This document shows, piece by piece, positions 28,552 through 36,840 of a stretch of DNA of 64,000 bases. Source of the DNA: Paracoccaceae bacterium. GTDB lineage: Bacteria; Pseudomonadota; Alphaproteobacteria; Rhodobacterales; Rhodobacteraceae. The position numbers and the translations under genes are program-made. The stretch lies in contig VYFX01000077.1 in assembly GCA_009842205.1 (NCBI GenBank), positions 1-64,000 of the forward strand, given 5' to 3'. Every line of letters begins with the position of its first letter. Positions within the stretch are counted from its first letter, which is position 1. The notes under the pieces are model-generated. The model saw only the letters and a program-made list of their open reading frames with translations, was not told where the DNA came from and did not search any database.

Positions 28552-29646
28552 TCAAGCATATATATTCATCAGCCAGGCAATGACCAGAACTTGTGGAACT
28601 GTTATTAAAGGCAAGAATAGGGCAAGTTTCCAACTCCGGGCCGCATCCTTCAATATCATGATTTCCGTGTAGTCGGTGGCCACCCCTGCCATAAGAAAGG
28701 CAAAACCATTACCAGGAGCCTTGGCCCGGGTTAAAATATCTGCTGCAATTGGTGTAGAACCTTCAGAACAAACCTCCAGAACAGTGGCAACAAAAACCGT
28801 GATGGCGAGACCGATAAATGTCGGGCCAAAAAATTGCTCGAAAAGAGAAGGATTAAGTACCGCACGTAGTACAGCAGCCAACAAAATCCCGAATAGTAGC
28901 CAGCGTACAACCATTCTTGAATCCTTGATGCCACTAATGACCATCTCTTTGAAAAATTTCAAATCAAAATGTGTATTTTTAATGCGCGTATTGGCCTCTT
29001 GCCAGAATTGAAAATCATCTGGAAGGGAGACTTCATTGAAATTGTCAGGTAAAATTCGACGAGCTACTAGACGGTCAAATACCCAACCGGTGAAGAGGGC
29101 TATTACCATGGACAGGAAAATGAAGGCAAAGGTCCATTTAAGGCCAATCAATCCTATCAGCACCAATGTCAAAGAAAAAGAGTTCCACGGACTTGCCAAA
29201 AGAAATGCAATTACTTGTCCCGCACTGGCACCTCGCTCATAAAGTTTGGTTGCAACCATCAAAATGCCATGCGAGCACAGGTCCAAAAGAACTCCCGCTC
29301 CGGTAGCTCTCAGTAGTCCGGAGATTGTTCCTCCCTTACCAAGAATGGACATGATGAATTCTCGGGGTATTTTGGACAGCAATCCCACGAAAAAGGCACC
29401 AATTACCACACCCCACCAAATTGCATTGATCATATGGTGGGCCGTATGTGCCATGGTTTCCAACCAGGAATAAGAGGTAATTGCACCAGGGAAAAAATTG
29501 GCCAGCACATAAAGCAGGCCTACCGCTGTAAAGGAACCCCAAAGTAAAGTGTCAAAACTTTTTTTGCGACCACCATGTCCTCCTTCACTATGGCATGAAG
29601 GTACCATTTGTCCTTCTTCGTCGTGACAACTACTGGTATTTTGCAT
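28552..29646 (-). CDS. SO_0444-type metal efflux permease
   Basis: 364-residue polytopic membrane protein of the permease family that includes ArsP-like and SO_0444 Cu/Zn exporters. The N-terminus has two Cys-His motifs (SSCHDEEG, PSCHSEGGHGG) likely to bind metal. About eight membrane helices follow, with LDLCSHGILMVATKLYERGAS, LLASPWNSFSLTLVL and EVCSEGSTPIAADILTRA, each containing conserved Cys or polar residues within helices. It lies 11 nt after a CsoR-type repressor gene on the same strand, so it is metal-regulated efflux. The ion itself cannot be read from the sequence. Confidence 0.82.
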   Translation of the reverse strand: MQNTSSCHDEEGQMVPSCHSEGGHGGRKKSFDTLLWGSFTAVGLLYVLANFFPGAITSYSWLETMAHTAHHMINAIWWGVVIGAFFVGLLSKIPREFIMSILGKGGTISGLLRATGAGVLLDLCSHGILMVATKLYERGASAGQVIAFLLASPWNSFSLTLVLIGLIGLKWTFAFIFLSMVIALFTGWVFDRLVARRILPDNFNEVSLPDDFQFWQEANTRIKNTHFDLKFFKEMVISGIKDSRMVVRWLLFGILLAAVLRAVLNPSLFEQFFGPTFIGLAITVFVATVLEVCSEGSTPIAADILTRAKAPGNGFAFLMAGVATDYTEIMILKDAARSWKLALFLPLITVPQVLVIAWLMNIYA

Positions 29647-29657
29647 TGCCTTGCCCC

Positions 29658-29924
29658 TTATTCATATTTCTTGAGCAATGTTACGATTTCTTCAATCTTC
29701 CTGTTCTGCCCATCGGTCTCATGACGACTCGCCTGATCGAGGCAAGATCTCATGTGGGTATTGAGAATAGCCAGTTCGATTGATTTCAAAGCGCTTCGGG
29801 CAGCACGTATCTGCGTCATGATATCAATGCAGTATTTTTCCTCGTCGATCATGCGCTTGATGGCTTCAACCTGCCCAGAAACTCGATTCATTTTTCCTAA
29901 ATGTTCTTTATGCGAAGGGTGCAT
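29658..29924 (-). CDS. CsoR/RcnR-family metal-sensing repressor
   Basis: 88-residue all-helical DUF156 repressor. Signature features are a His near the start (HPSHKEHLGKMNRVSGQVEAI), Cys in EKYCIDIMTQIRAARSALKS, then NTHMRSCLDQA. The Cys-His-Cys arrangement resembles copper-sensing CsoR more than RcnR. It is first in a two-gene operon with the efflux permease, and its promoter region holds tandem palindromes that it should bind, releasing on metal binding. Confidence 0.9.
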   Translation of the reverse strand: MHPSHKEHLGKMNRVSGQVEAIKRMIDEEKYCIDIMTQIRAARSALKSIELAILNTHMRSCLDQASRHETDGQNRKIEEIVTLLKKYE

Positions 29925-29943
29925 AACTTATCCCCCAAAAAAT

Positions 29944-29977
29944 ATACCCTATACGGGTATATACCCTATAGGGGTAT
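29944..29977 (-). promoter_or_regulatory. tandem CsoR-type operators
   Basis: Two directly abutting 17-bp palindromes, ATACCCTATACGGGTAT (29944-29960) and ATACCCTATAGGGGTAT (29961-29977). The pattern TACCC-N-TATA-GGGTA matches known CsoR-family operators. They lie 20 bp upstream of the repressor start, so autoregulation of repressor and permease is likely. Confidence 0.85.
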
Positions 29978-30190
29978 AATGTCAAGTGCCTTATGCAGTT
30001 ATTTCTGTCATTATGGGCTTTGATTGCAAATTTTTTTTTGGGGGGGGGATTTTGGAATTGCCTTAACAAGTGGGCAGCTTGACCATGGCTGATACTCTTT
30101 TCAAATGGCGGGAATGCTAATTTTGAAAATCATCAAAGCCCTTCCTCATGTGATGATTACATGACAAAACCATCTTAAACATTAAGCCAT

Positions 30191-30883
30191 TCAGAATTTA
30201 AAGGGTTGGGCATAACCTCCTGATTTTGAGGTTTTTGCTCCAATTTTTACCATTGATTGAGCAAGGGTTATCCCGCATCCAATACCCTCGATCACAGGAA
30301 TATTGTGTTCCCTCGAAAGTTTATTGGCAAGGTCTACCATTCCTGCACAGCCAAGAACAATAGCTTCAATATCAAAATTGCGGATTAACTGGTGAATGGT
30401 CACATTAATTCTGTCCAACGCAACAGGGTCCATTTTTTCCAGTTCCAAAACCGGAATTCCTGAGGCCACAACTTTTTTACAAATTGACCCAAGACCATAC
30501 TTGTAGATATTGCTTTCAATTCCAGGGACTGACCTTGAAAGAGTTGTAATTATGGCAAACGAGCAAGCAAGCCGGCCAGCATAAATGGCTGCCGCTTCTC
30601 CAATACCGATAACTGGTTTGTCAGTTATACATCTAATGGCATCAAGACCGGTATCATCAAAACAAGAAATGACTACTGCATCAAAATCCTTTTCTTGTTT
30701 TATCAATTCGATAATCTGCGGAACACACACCGCAGCATCATAATATCCCTGGATACTTTCTGGTCCAACGATAGGATTTGATGCAGAAATTGTTGTCCCC
30801 GGAAAGGCAAATTTCCTGGCAGACTCCAAAATTTTTTCTGTCATCTTTGAAGTTGTATTAGGGTTAACAACAAGTATTTTCAT
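30191..30883 (-). CDS. Asp/Glu/hydantoin racemase family protein
   Basis: 230-residue racemase of the HyuE/allantoin-racemase group. It begins MKILVVNPNTTSKMT, the typical substrate-loop NPNT motif, and has the two catalytic cysteines in VVISCFDDTGLDA and IVLGCAGMVDLA. Cofactor-independent racemisation of a hydantoin-like or dicarboxylate compound is expected. It ends an operon with a branched-chain-type ABC importer, suggesting that the transported compound is its substrate, for example a hydantoin, allantoin or a related purine product. Confidence 0.87.
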   Translation of the reverse strand: MKILVVNPNTTSKMTEKILESARKFAFPGTTISASNPIVGPESIQGYYDAAVCVPQIIELIKQEKDFDAVVISCFDDTGLDAIRCITDKPVIGIGEAAAIYAGRLACSFAIITTLSRSVPGIESNIYKYGLGSICKKVVASGIPVLELEKMDPVALDRINVTIHQLIRNFDIEAIVLGCAGMVDLANKLSREHNIPVIEGIGCGITLAQSMVKIGAKTSKSGGYAQPFKF

Positions 30884-30891
30884 ATCTGTTT

Positions 30892-31650
30892 CTATATTTC
30901 ACCTCCCAGATAAGCTGCTTTAACCCTTTCATCGTGCAACATGTCCCTTGAATCTCCTGAAATTGAAACTTTCCCTGTAGTCAGTGCATAGGCTCGGTTC
31001 GAAATACTTAAAGCCATCCGGGAGTTTTGCTCAACCAAAAGAACCGTTACTTGTTCATTCCTATTGATGTTTACAATTGCCCTGGCGATATCCTGAACCA
31101 GTTTCGGAGCAATTCCGAGTGAAGGTTCATCCAAAAGCAACAATTTTGGCTTGGCCATCAATGCCCTTCCGATCACAAGCATTTGCTGTTCACCACCCGA
31201 GAGAGTTCCTGCTGCCTGTCGAAACCGCTCTTTCAATCTGGGAAAACGCTCCAAAACACTTTCCATGGAAGCTTCAATTTCACCCTTATCCGTCCTGGTG
31301 AAGGCACCCATCTTCAAATTGTCACTTACCGAAAGGAAAGGAAAAACACGTCTACCTTCAGGAACCATGACAATACCCCGTTCAACGATTGTAGATGTAG
31401 GTAATTGGGTAAGGTCCTGTCCTTGGTAGGTCATGCTTCCGCTATGGATTTTGGCCAGGCCTGTAATAGCCTTCAAAATAGAGGATTTACCTGCTCCATT
31501 GGCTCCAATCAAGGCCACTGTTTCTCCCTGGTTTAAATATATCGAAATACTTCTCAGGGCATAGACATGGTCATAGTAAAGCTCAACATCCTTGAGCTCC
31601 AACATCCTTTCTCCGGATTGAATTCTATCTTGAACCGTTTCCTCAGTCAC
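30892..31650 (-). CDS. branched-chain-type ABC transporter ATP-binding protein (LivF-like)
   Basis: 252 residues, cytoplasmic ATPase. Walker A is GANGAGKSS, the signature is LSGGEQQML, Walker B is LLLLDEPSLGIAP. The MVPEGRRVFPFLSV segment is typical of LivF. It lies 3 nt after the livG-like gene and 8 nt before the racemase. Paired with the LivG-like ATPase it powers the importer encoded upstream. Confidence 0.9.
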   Translation of the reverse strand: MTEETVQDRIQSGERMLELKDVELYYDHVYALRSISIYLNQGETVALIGANGAGKSSILKAITGLAKIHSGSMTYQGQDLTQLPTSTIVERGIVMVPEGRRVFPFLSVSDNLKMGAFTRTDKGEIEASMESVLERFPRLKERFRQAAGTLSGGEQQMLVIGRALMAKPKLLLLDEPSLGIAPKLVQDIARAIVNINRNEQVTVLLVEQNSRMALSISNRAYALTTGKVSISGDSRDMLHDERVKAAYLGGEI

Positions 31651-31653
31651 CGG

Positions 31654-32436
31654 TCAAGCTCCCAACGCATCATCTGCCCTGCCCAAATATGCCTCAATTA
31701 CCATTTCATTGTTTTGAATTTCCTGGGCTGTCCCTTCGGCTATAAGACTTCCAAAGTTCAGAACAACAATCCGTTCCGAAATTGACATTACAGCACTCAT
31801 GTCATGTTCAACCAACAATACAGTTACCTTTCTTTCATTTCTTATCAATCTTACCAAATCAACCATTCCCATGGTTTCTTCGGGATTCATCCCGGCAAAT
31901 GGTTCATCCAGAAGAAGAATCTCGGGATCAGTTGCCAAACCGATGGCCATGCCAAGTGCTCGAAGGTTTCCTTGGGTAAGATTGGAAGCAACTTCATTTC
32001 TGAGACTGTCAAGGCCAATGAAATCAAGTAATTCATCAGCTTGAATACCGAAGGCCTTGTTGTCTTCCTTGGCGATTTTGGTTCCCCAGAAATAACCCCC
32101 AAGGGTTGCCTTGGAACGAAGGTGTTGAGCAACAATAATCGTTTCCCGTACGGTCATATTCTTGAATATGGTTGTTTCCTGAAAGGTCCGGACCACACCC
32201 TTTTGAGCGACAATATGAGGTCTCAGATTGGAAATCCTCTCACCCTTGAAATAAACGTCTCCACTAGTGGTTTTCAGAAAGGAACTGATCAATTTGAAAA
32301 GGGTGGATTTACCTGCTCCATTGGGACCAATCACAGATAGAATTTCTTCTTTTTTGACATCAAAGGAAACATCATTGACAGCAACCAGGCCTCCAAATTT
32401 CTTGGTGACATTTCTGACCTCAAGGATGCTAGTCAC
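31654..32436 (-). CDS. branched-chain-type ABC transporter ATP-binding protein (LivG-like)
   Basis: 260 residues. Walker A is GPNGAGKSTL, signature LTQGNLRALGMAI (degenerate: LTQGN instead of LSxGQ), Walker B ILLLDEPFAGMNPEE. VRTFQETTIFKNMTV is the typical LivG Q-loop. Overlaps the permease gene by 8 nt. The atypical signature motif is worth noting because that loop contacts ATP across the dimer. Confidence 0.89.
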   Translation of the reverse strand: MTSILEVRNVTKKFGGLVAVNDVSFDVKKEEILSVIGPNGAGKSTLFKLISSFLKTTSGDVYFKGERISNLRPHIVAQKGVVRTFQETTIFKNMTVRETIIVAQHLRSKATLGGYFWGTKIAKEDNKAFGIQADELLDFIGLDSLRNEVASNLTQGNLRALGMAIGLATDPEILLLDEPFAGMNPEETMGMVDLVRLIRNERKVTVLLVEHDMSAVMSISERIVVLNFGSLIAEGTAQEIQNNEMVIEAYLGRADDALGA

Positions 32437-33415
32437 TTTTCCTCCTCAGATTGGAAAAACGGATACTGAGCAAGCCATTGGGAAGAAACCTCATCAAAAT
32501 GATCACGATTGATGCATATACCAGCAATTGGAACTTATCCAGAATAAACAATAAATCCCAACCAAAATACAGAACAAAGGTTCCAAGAAGAGGGCCAAAA
32601 ACATAGCCCAAACCACCAAGGAAGCAGTTAAGCATAAAATCAATGGAATCCTTGACCTGGAAAGTGGAAGGATAAACTGATTGGGCTATGGCCCCAAACA
32701 TACTTCCACCTATACCTCCGAAGAAGGAAGAAATTGCAAAGACAATTATCCTGACGTAAGCTATGTTTATGCCGATAGAGGAGGCCAATTCCTCGTTTTG
32801 CTGCATGGACCTGCAGATTTGCCCGAGACGGGAGTTCACAAGTCGATACAGAACCCAGTAGGTCAATACCATCAAAACACATGAGATAAGGTAAAATGCC
32901 AATTTGGGATTGTCCATGGTTCCCAAATCAGGAATCAAGGTAACCCCAAACACGGACAATTCTCGGGGCAGGGGAATAGATACGATACCTCGGGCTCCAT
33001 TTGTTATGGGAAGGGCCAGGGCAGTCAAGGTAACAACTTGGGTCAAAACAAGTGTAATCATGGCAAAATAGACCCCTTTCAACCTGAGAATCGGCAAACC
33101 GATCAGGACCGACACAAAGGCCGTAAACAATCCGGCCAAGGGCAGGGTCAACCAGAAATTCATTCCTGCCTTCATTACAAGTATGGCCGACACATATGCT
33201 CCAATCAATGAAAATGCACCCTGACCGATGTTTATTCGCCCAATGTAAAAGGTAAGCCAGACTCCAGCACTGGCAATTGATAGCAAGGCAACCGAGGTCA
33301 GGGTAAAATAAAAATCGGAGCGTCCGGAAAAAGAAATGAAAAAGGGAATGAACAGGAAGACAAAAACCAGAAATCCTCCAGCGATCAGAAGTTTGCTTTT
33401 CAGGGTAAGATTCAT
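32429..33415 (-). CDS. branched-chain-type ABC transporter permease (LivM-like)
   Basis: 328-residue polytopic permease. Typical LivM run: YIGRINIGQGAFSLIGAYV, LRLKGVYFAMITLVLTQ, and the coupling region SRLGQICRSMQQNEELASSIGIN. Overlaps the next ATPase gene and sits 4 nt after the LivH-like gene. Confidence 0.9.
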   Translation of the reverse strand: MNLTLKSKLLIAGGFLVFVFLFIPFFISFSGRSDFYFTLTSVALLSIASAGVWLTFYIGRINIGQGAFSLIGAYVSAILVMKAGMNFWLTLPLAGLFTAFVSVLIGLPILRLKGVYFAMITLVLTQVVTLTALALPITNGARGIVSIPLPRELSVFGVTLIPDLGTMDNPKLAFYLISCVLMVLTYWVLYRLVNSRLGQICRSMQQNEELASSIGINIAYVRIIVFAISSFFGGIGGSMFGAIAQSVYPSTFQVKDSIDFMLNCFLGGLGYVFGPLLGTFVLYFGWDLLFILDKFQLLVYASIVIILMRFLPNGLLSIRFSNLRRKSD

Positions 33416-33419
33416 TTCG

Positions 33420-34289
33420 CTAACCCCAGGGTTTGCCCATCAATCCTTGTGGTCTTATTGCCAGGAAAACCATAAGGGTAATAAAAATCAACAGATAGGT
33501 TATATCCCCATATTGGGACAGGTAGGCCAATCCAAAAGCCTCCAGAAATCCGAGAATTATCCCTCCGGCAATGGCCCCCGAAATTACTCCTGCCCCACCA
33601 ATCATTACCATCATAAATGCTTTTATCGATGTGGGGGTTCCCATTCCCAGGTTCACACCTGTAATGGTTACCAGGAGCCCACCAACCAAACCAGCTAACA
33701 GGGCCCCAAGGGCAAATCCAATAGTTGAGTAACGATCTACATTGACACCCATCAACTGGCAGGCGACCCTATCCTGAGCCAAAGCCCTCAGGGCCCTGCC
33801 TGTTTTGGTGTATTGCATAAATGCGATAAAAGCCACAATACAAAAAATGGCAAGACAACAAATTACTATCCGGTCGTAGGGGATAATGATTCTGAAATCC
33901 CAATTGAAAACCCCGTCAACTATTTTCGGAACACCCCTTTGTTTCTCACCAAATAGCAACAAAATGACTGCGTCAAGCAAGAGTGCTATTCCTGCTGCCA
34001 AAAGCATGGAGCTTTCCTCGCGGGCAGATCTTTTCAATACTGGACCGAATAGATACCGTTCAACTAGGGCACCGATAATGGCCAAGGTAAAGCATGAAGC
34101 AAAAAGGGCAACCACAAAAGGGATACCCAATTGGCCATAAATTGTGTACGTAACAAAACCACCGATCACGTACATTTGACCATGGGCAAAATTCAATACA
34201 TTCATTAAGGAGAAAATAAGGGTAAGACCCAAGGCTATCATTGCGTACTGAGCCCCTAAGTAAACCCCGTTAACCAGTATTTGTTCCAT
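33420..34289 (-). CDS. branched-chain-type ABC transporter permease (LivH-like)
   Basis: 289-residue permease. It begins MEQILVNGVYLGAQYAMIALGLTLIFSLMNVLNFAHGQ, a hallmark of LivH (motif shown as residues 1-38 with GLTLIFSLMN and NFAHG as key parts). The coupling loop ALAQDRVACQLMGVNVDRYS is present. It follows the binding-protein gene after a hairpin terminator, which should lower its expression relative to the binding protein. Confidence 0.9.
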   Translation of the reverse strand: MEQILVNGVYLGAQYAMIALGLTLIFSLMNVLNFAHGQMYVIGGFVTYTIYGQLGIPFVVALFASCFTLAIIGALVERYLFGPVLKRSAREESSMLLAAGIALLLDAVILLLFGEKQRGVPKIVDGVFNWDFRIIIPYDRIVICCLAIFCIVAFIAFMQYTKTGRALRALAQDRVACQLMGVNVDRYSTIGFALGALLAGLVGGLLVTITGVNLGMGTPTSIKAFMMVMIGGAGVISGAIAGGIILGFLEAFGLAYLSQYGDITYLLIFITLMVFLAIRPQGLMGKPWG

Positions 34290-34306
34290 AATCCTTCAAT
34301 CAAAAA

Positions 34307-34332
34307 ATCCTGGGTCATGATTGACCCAGGAT
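34307..34332 (-). terminator. internal terminator between binding protein and permease genes
   Basis: On the minus strand, an 11-bp perfect stem (ATCCTGGGTCA / TGACCCAGGAT, loop of 4) is followed directly by TTTTTT (34307-34302). This is a complete rho-independent terminator located between two genes of one operon, so partial read-through would give more binding protein than permease. Confidence 0.85.
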
Positions 34333-34350
34333 ATAATTTTTCTAGGTTTG

Positions 34351-35535
34351 TTAGTCTACAGTTCCAACAAACAATGTTTCAAATTGGCCATCCTGATAAA
34401 CGTTGATAACCATTGGTACAGAAACTTGCCTTTTCTGACCAAATGAAGTCATTCCCACATAGGACAACTTGGCGTCACCTTTCATGAAAGGATTAGGTGC
34501 TTCAAAGGTATCCATAGTTTTCTGGAACTCATTTACGTCGTCAATGGCAGCTGGATTGGCCTTCAATGTCTCAAGAATGTACTCCAGAGCATAAACCTTG
34601 GTATTTGATTCATCATTGTATTCTCCAAACATTTCGGTGTACCTCTGTACAAACTCTTTCATGGCATCAGATGCAATTTCTGGAGTTGAAGCACCGCCAA
34701 CGGAAATAAACCCATTGGCAAGGTCACCTGCGCCTTCTTGAAGGACTCGGGCATCGTGTGCCGTTTCGGTGGAAATTATTCCTTCAAATCCCAATTCCCG
34801 TGCTGATCTAATCAACTGTGGAGCATTTGCCGGAGATACACCAGAAAGAACCAACAAATCGGGATTTGTTCGAATCACTGGTGTTAGAACTGGAACAAAA
34901 TCGGTAGTGTCGACCTGATAGGTTACATTTTCTGAAACAATATCCAAACCAAGAGCATTGGCCGCTTCAACCCCATTATCTCTTTGGCTTAATGGGTCTG
35001 ATTCGTTGGCGGCAATAAAGGCCACTGACGATACACCTTCATTATCCATCAAATACTTATAAATGGGCGGTCCTGACTGGTAACTTGCTATCATTCCCAA
35101 AACGGCATTAGATGCCGGGGCAGTATACAGCGCTTTCGGGAAAGCATAGGGAAAATACATAATTCCCTGGGCTTCGGCAACTGGTCTAACGGCAGCAGCA
35201 CCATCATCCACGTTCGGTCCAACTACATAATGGATACCTTCCTGGGCCATTTTTTCCATTCCGGCAATGGCTCTTTTGGGATCCTTTTGGTCATCAAATG
35301 AAACAATTTCGATGTCATAGGTGGTATCCCCGATGGTTACACCACCCAATTCGTTGAGCCATGCTGCTCTGGTTTCCATTGATCTTTGATTTGAAATCCC
35401 CCAGGCTGCGGCTGGACCACTGGTAACTCCTACAAACCCAATTTTCAAAACCGGATTTTGAGCTGAGCTTAGGGACACAAATCCTAAAGTAATCAAGGTC
35501 AATGAGAGAGTAAGTTTTAGTAATCTCACAAACAT
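34351..35535 (-). CDS. ABC transporter substrate-binding protein (LivK-like, type I fold)
   Basis: 394-residue periplasmic protein with signal peptide MFVRLLKLTLSLTLITLGFV, cleaved near SSAQ. It begins KIGFVGVTSGPAAAWG and shows the two-lobed type I periplasmic fold with GPNVDDGAAAVRPVAEAQ. GGAGG lies just before the ATG. First gene of the importer operon and divergent from a GntR regulator. The ligand is unknown; the racemase downstream points away from plain leucine. Confidence 0.87.
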   Translation of the reverse strand: MFVRLLKLTLSLTLITLGFVSLSSAQNPVLKIGFVGVTSGPAAAWGISNQRSMETRAAWLNELGGVTIGDTTYDIEIVSFDDQKDPKRAIAGMEKMAQEGIHYVVGPNVDDGAAAVRPVAEAQGIMYFPYAFPKALYTAPASNAVLGMIASYQSGPPIYKYLMDNEGVSSVAFIAANESDPLSQRDNGVEAANALGLDIVSENVTYQVDTTDFVPVLTPVIRTNPDLLVLSGVSPANAPQLIRSARELGFEGIISTETAHDARVLQEGAGDLANGFISVGGASTPEIASDAMKEFVQRYTEMFGEYNDESNTKVYALEYILETLKANPAAIDDVNEFQKTMDTFEAPNPFMKGDAKLSYVGMTSFGQKRQVSVPMVINVYQDGQFETLFVGTVD

Positions 35536-35639
35536 GGTAATTCCTCCTTGGAATAAATAAATGTAAATGGCTTTATCTCAGAATTGAAGTTGGTACTTCC
35601 TGAGAATATCGGCGATTGTAAACCGTATTTCTTGAATGT

Positions 35640-35672
35640 GTCAACAAAATTCTATAAAATTGTCAACAAAAT
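35640..35672. promoter_or_regulatory. repeated TTGT-NN-ACAA boxes between livK-like and gntR genes
   Basis: GTCAACAAAAT occurs at 35640-35650 and 35662-35672, 22 bp apart (two helical turns, same face). The second copy is within TTGTCAACAA, a TTGT-NN-ACAA half-symmetric box of the kind bound by FCD-type GntR regulators. It sits in the divergent promoter region, so the adjacent GntR protein is the natural ligand. Confidence 0.6.
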
Positions 35673-35711
35673 GTTCTGATCGTTAATTTTACTAGTAATA
35701 ATGGGCTGCCC

Positions 35712-36437
35712 TTGACACTTAAAAAAACTGAAATATACCGAACCTCGGCTGGGGTTGACCAAGAAAATGAAATCGTAGAGGCTATTTTCAATGCGGTTTA
35801 CAATCAGCGAATTTCTCCTGGAACCAAACTAGGCGAAACTGCCTTGGGAGAAATTTTCAAGGTTAGCCGGGAAAGAGTCAGAAGAGCCCTGTTTTTACTT
35901 TCCAACAAAGGAATAGTGGATCTTCATTCGAATAAAGGGGCTTTCATTTCTTCACCAAGTGAAAAAGATTCGCGGGAGGTGTTTCAGGCCCGAGAAATCA
36001 TTGAAGCAGGAATTGTCAGGCAACTGGCTGCCAAAAACTTTGAGAGCAAATTGGAAATTCTTAGAAGTCACCTAAAGGAAGAAGATCAAGCAAGAAGCGA
36101 CTGGGACAGGCCAAAACTTGTAAGATTATCTGGCGAATTTCATATTATTTTGGCAGAAGCAACGAATAATTCTCTTCTGGTTGAAACCCTTCGGGAATTG
36201 GTAACTCGAACTTCCCTTATTGTAGCTTTATTAGGAGACAACATCTCTACTTGGTGTCCAGATCATGAGCATGAATTGATACTCTCCGCAATAGAAAAGG
36301 GTGATCCTGACCTTGCTGAAAAGCTACTTCTGGAGCACTTGAAAAAAATCAGGAGGGGATTGTCCTTAACTCCCAAAGTTTCCAGAAACAGCCTTGCTCT
36401 CCAAGAAATCCTAATACAGGATACCTCTAATGAATAA
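35712..36437 (+). CDS. GntR-family regulator with FCD ligand domain
   Basis: 241 residues: winged helix-turn-helix (about 18-85, ISPGTKLGETALGEIFKVSR and NKGIVDLHSNKGAFIS) followed by a helical FCD domain (about 92-220) with metal-type ligands such as EFHIILAEATNN and EHELILSAIEKGD. The start is TTG at 35712. It is transcribed away from the importer and racemase genes and probably represses them in response to their substrate or a product. Confidence 0.87.
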   Translation: MTLKKTEIYRTSAGVDQENEIVEAIFNAVYNQRISPGTKLGETALGEIFKVSRERVRRALFLLSNKGIVDLHSNKGAFISSPSEKDSREVFQAREIIEAGIVRQLAAKNFESKLEILRSHLKEEDQARSDWDRPKLVRLSGEFHIILAEATNNSLLVETLRELVTRTSLIVALLGDNISTWCPDHEHELILSAIEKGDPDLAEKLLLEHLKKIRRGLSLTPKVSRNSLALQEILIQDTSNE

Positions 36438-36840
36438 ATCTGTACCTTGTTTCACAAGCATTTTATTATTCCAAATGGAATGTGATGTGCATTACAACCT
36501 GACAAACTGAACAAATAATTTAATTGAGTCAAGACAGAGTCTAATGAGGTACGTGATCTTCTGCCTTCCAGCAAGTTATTATTTTTATTGGTCATTGCTT
36601 TCATATTTACCAAAGCTCTATCCATCGCTTGGTAGCCACTCTCGAATTCGTTCATTCAGTCAATCGAATTCACGAGGAATTTTGTTTTGATCAATATATC
36701 TCCTAACTACACCCTGAAACTATCAAGAACCAATCAAGGTTATTAACAAGAATCTGGATTAATGGTTAATCCTCATCATTTCTTTTTCCAAGAAGTTGGT
36801 CTTTGAAGGTCTATGGTTTAAAAACACTAGTGTAATGGTT
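36438..36840. other. intergenic region, no clear gene
   Basis: About 400 AT-rich bases between the GntR gene and the end of the ASKHA gene. One small hairpin, GGATTAA-TGG-TTAATCC at 36756-36772, is followed by a T-rich run on the plus strand, but it is over 300 bases from the nearest upstream stop. A 67-codon minus-strand frame here lacks support. Confidence 0.4.

Noticed and set aside
36452-36655. Minus-strand 67-codon frame in the GntR/ASKHA gap
   Set aside because: No ribosome site, AT-rich, and no recognisable family.
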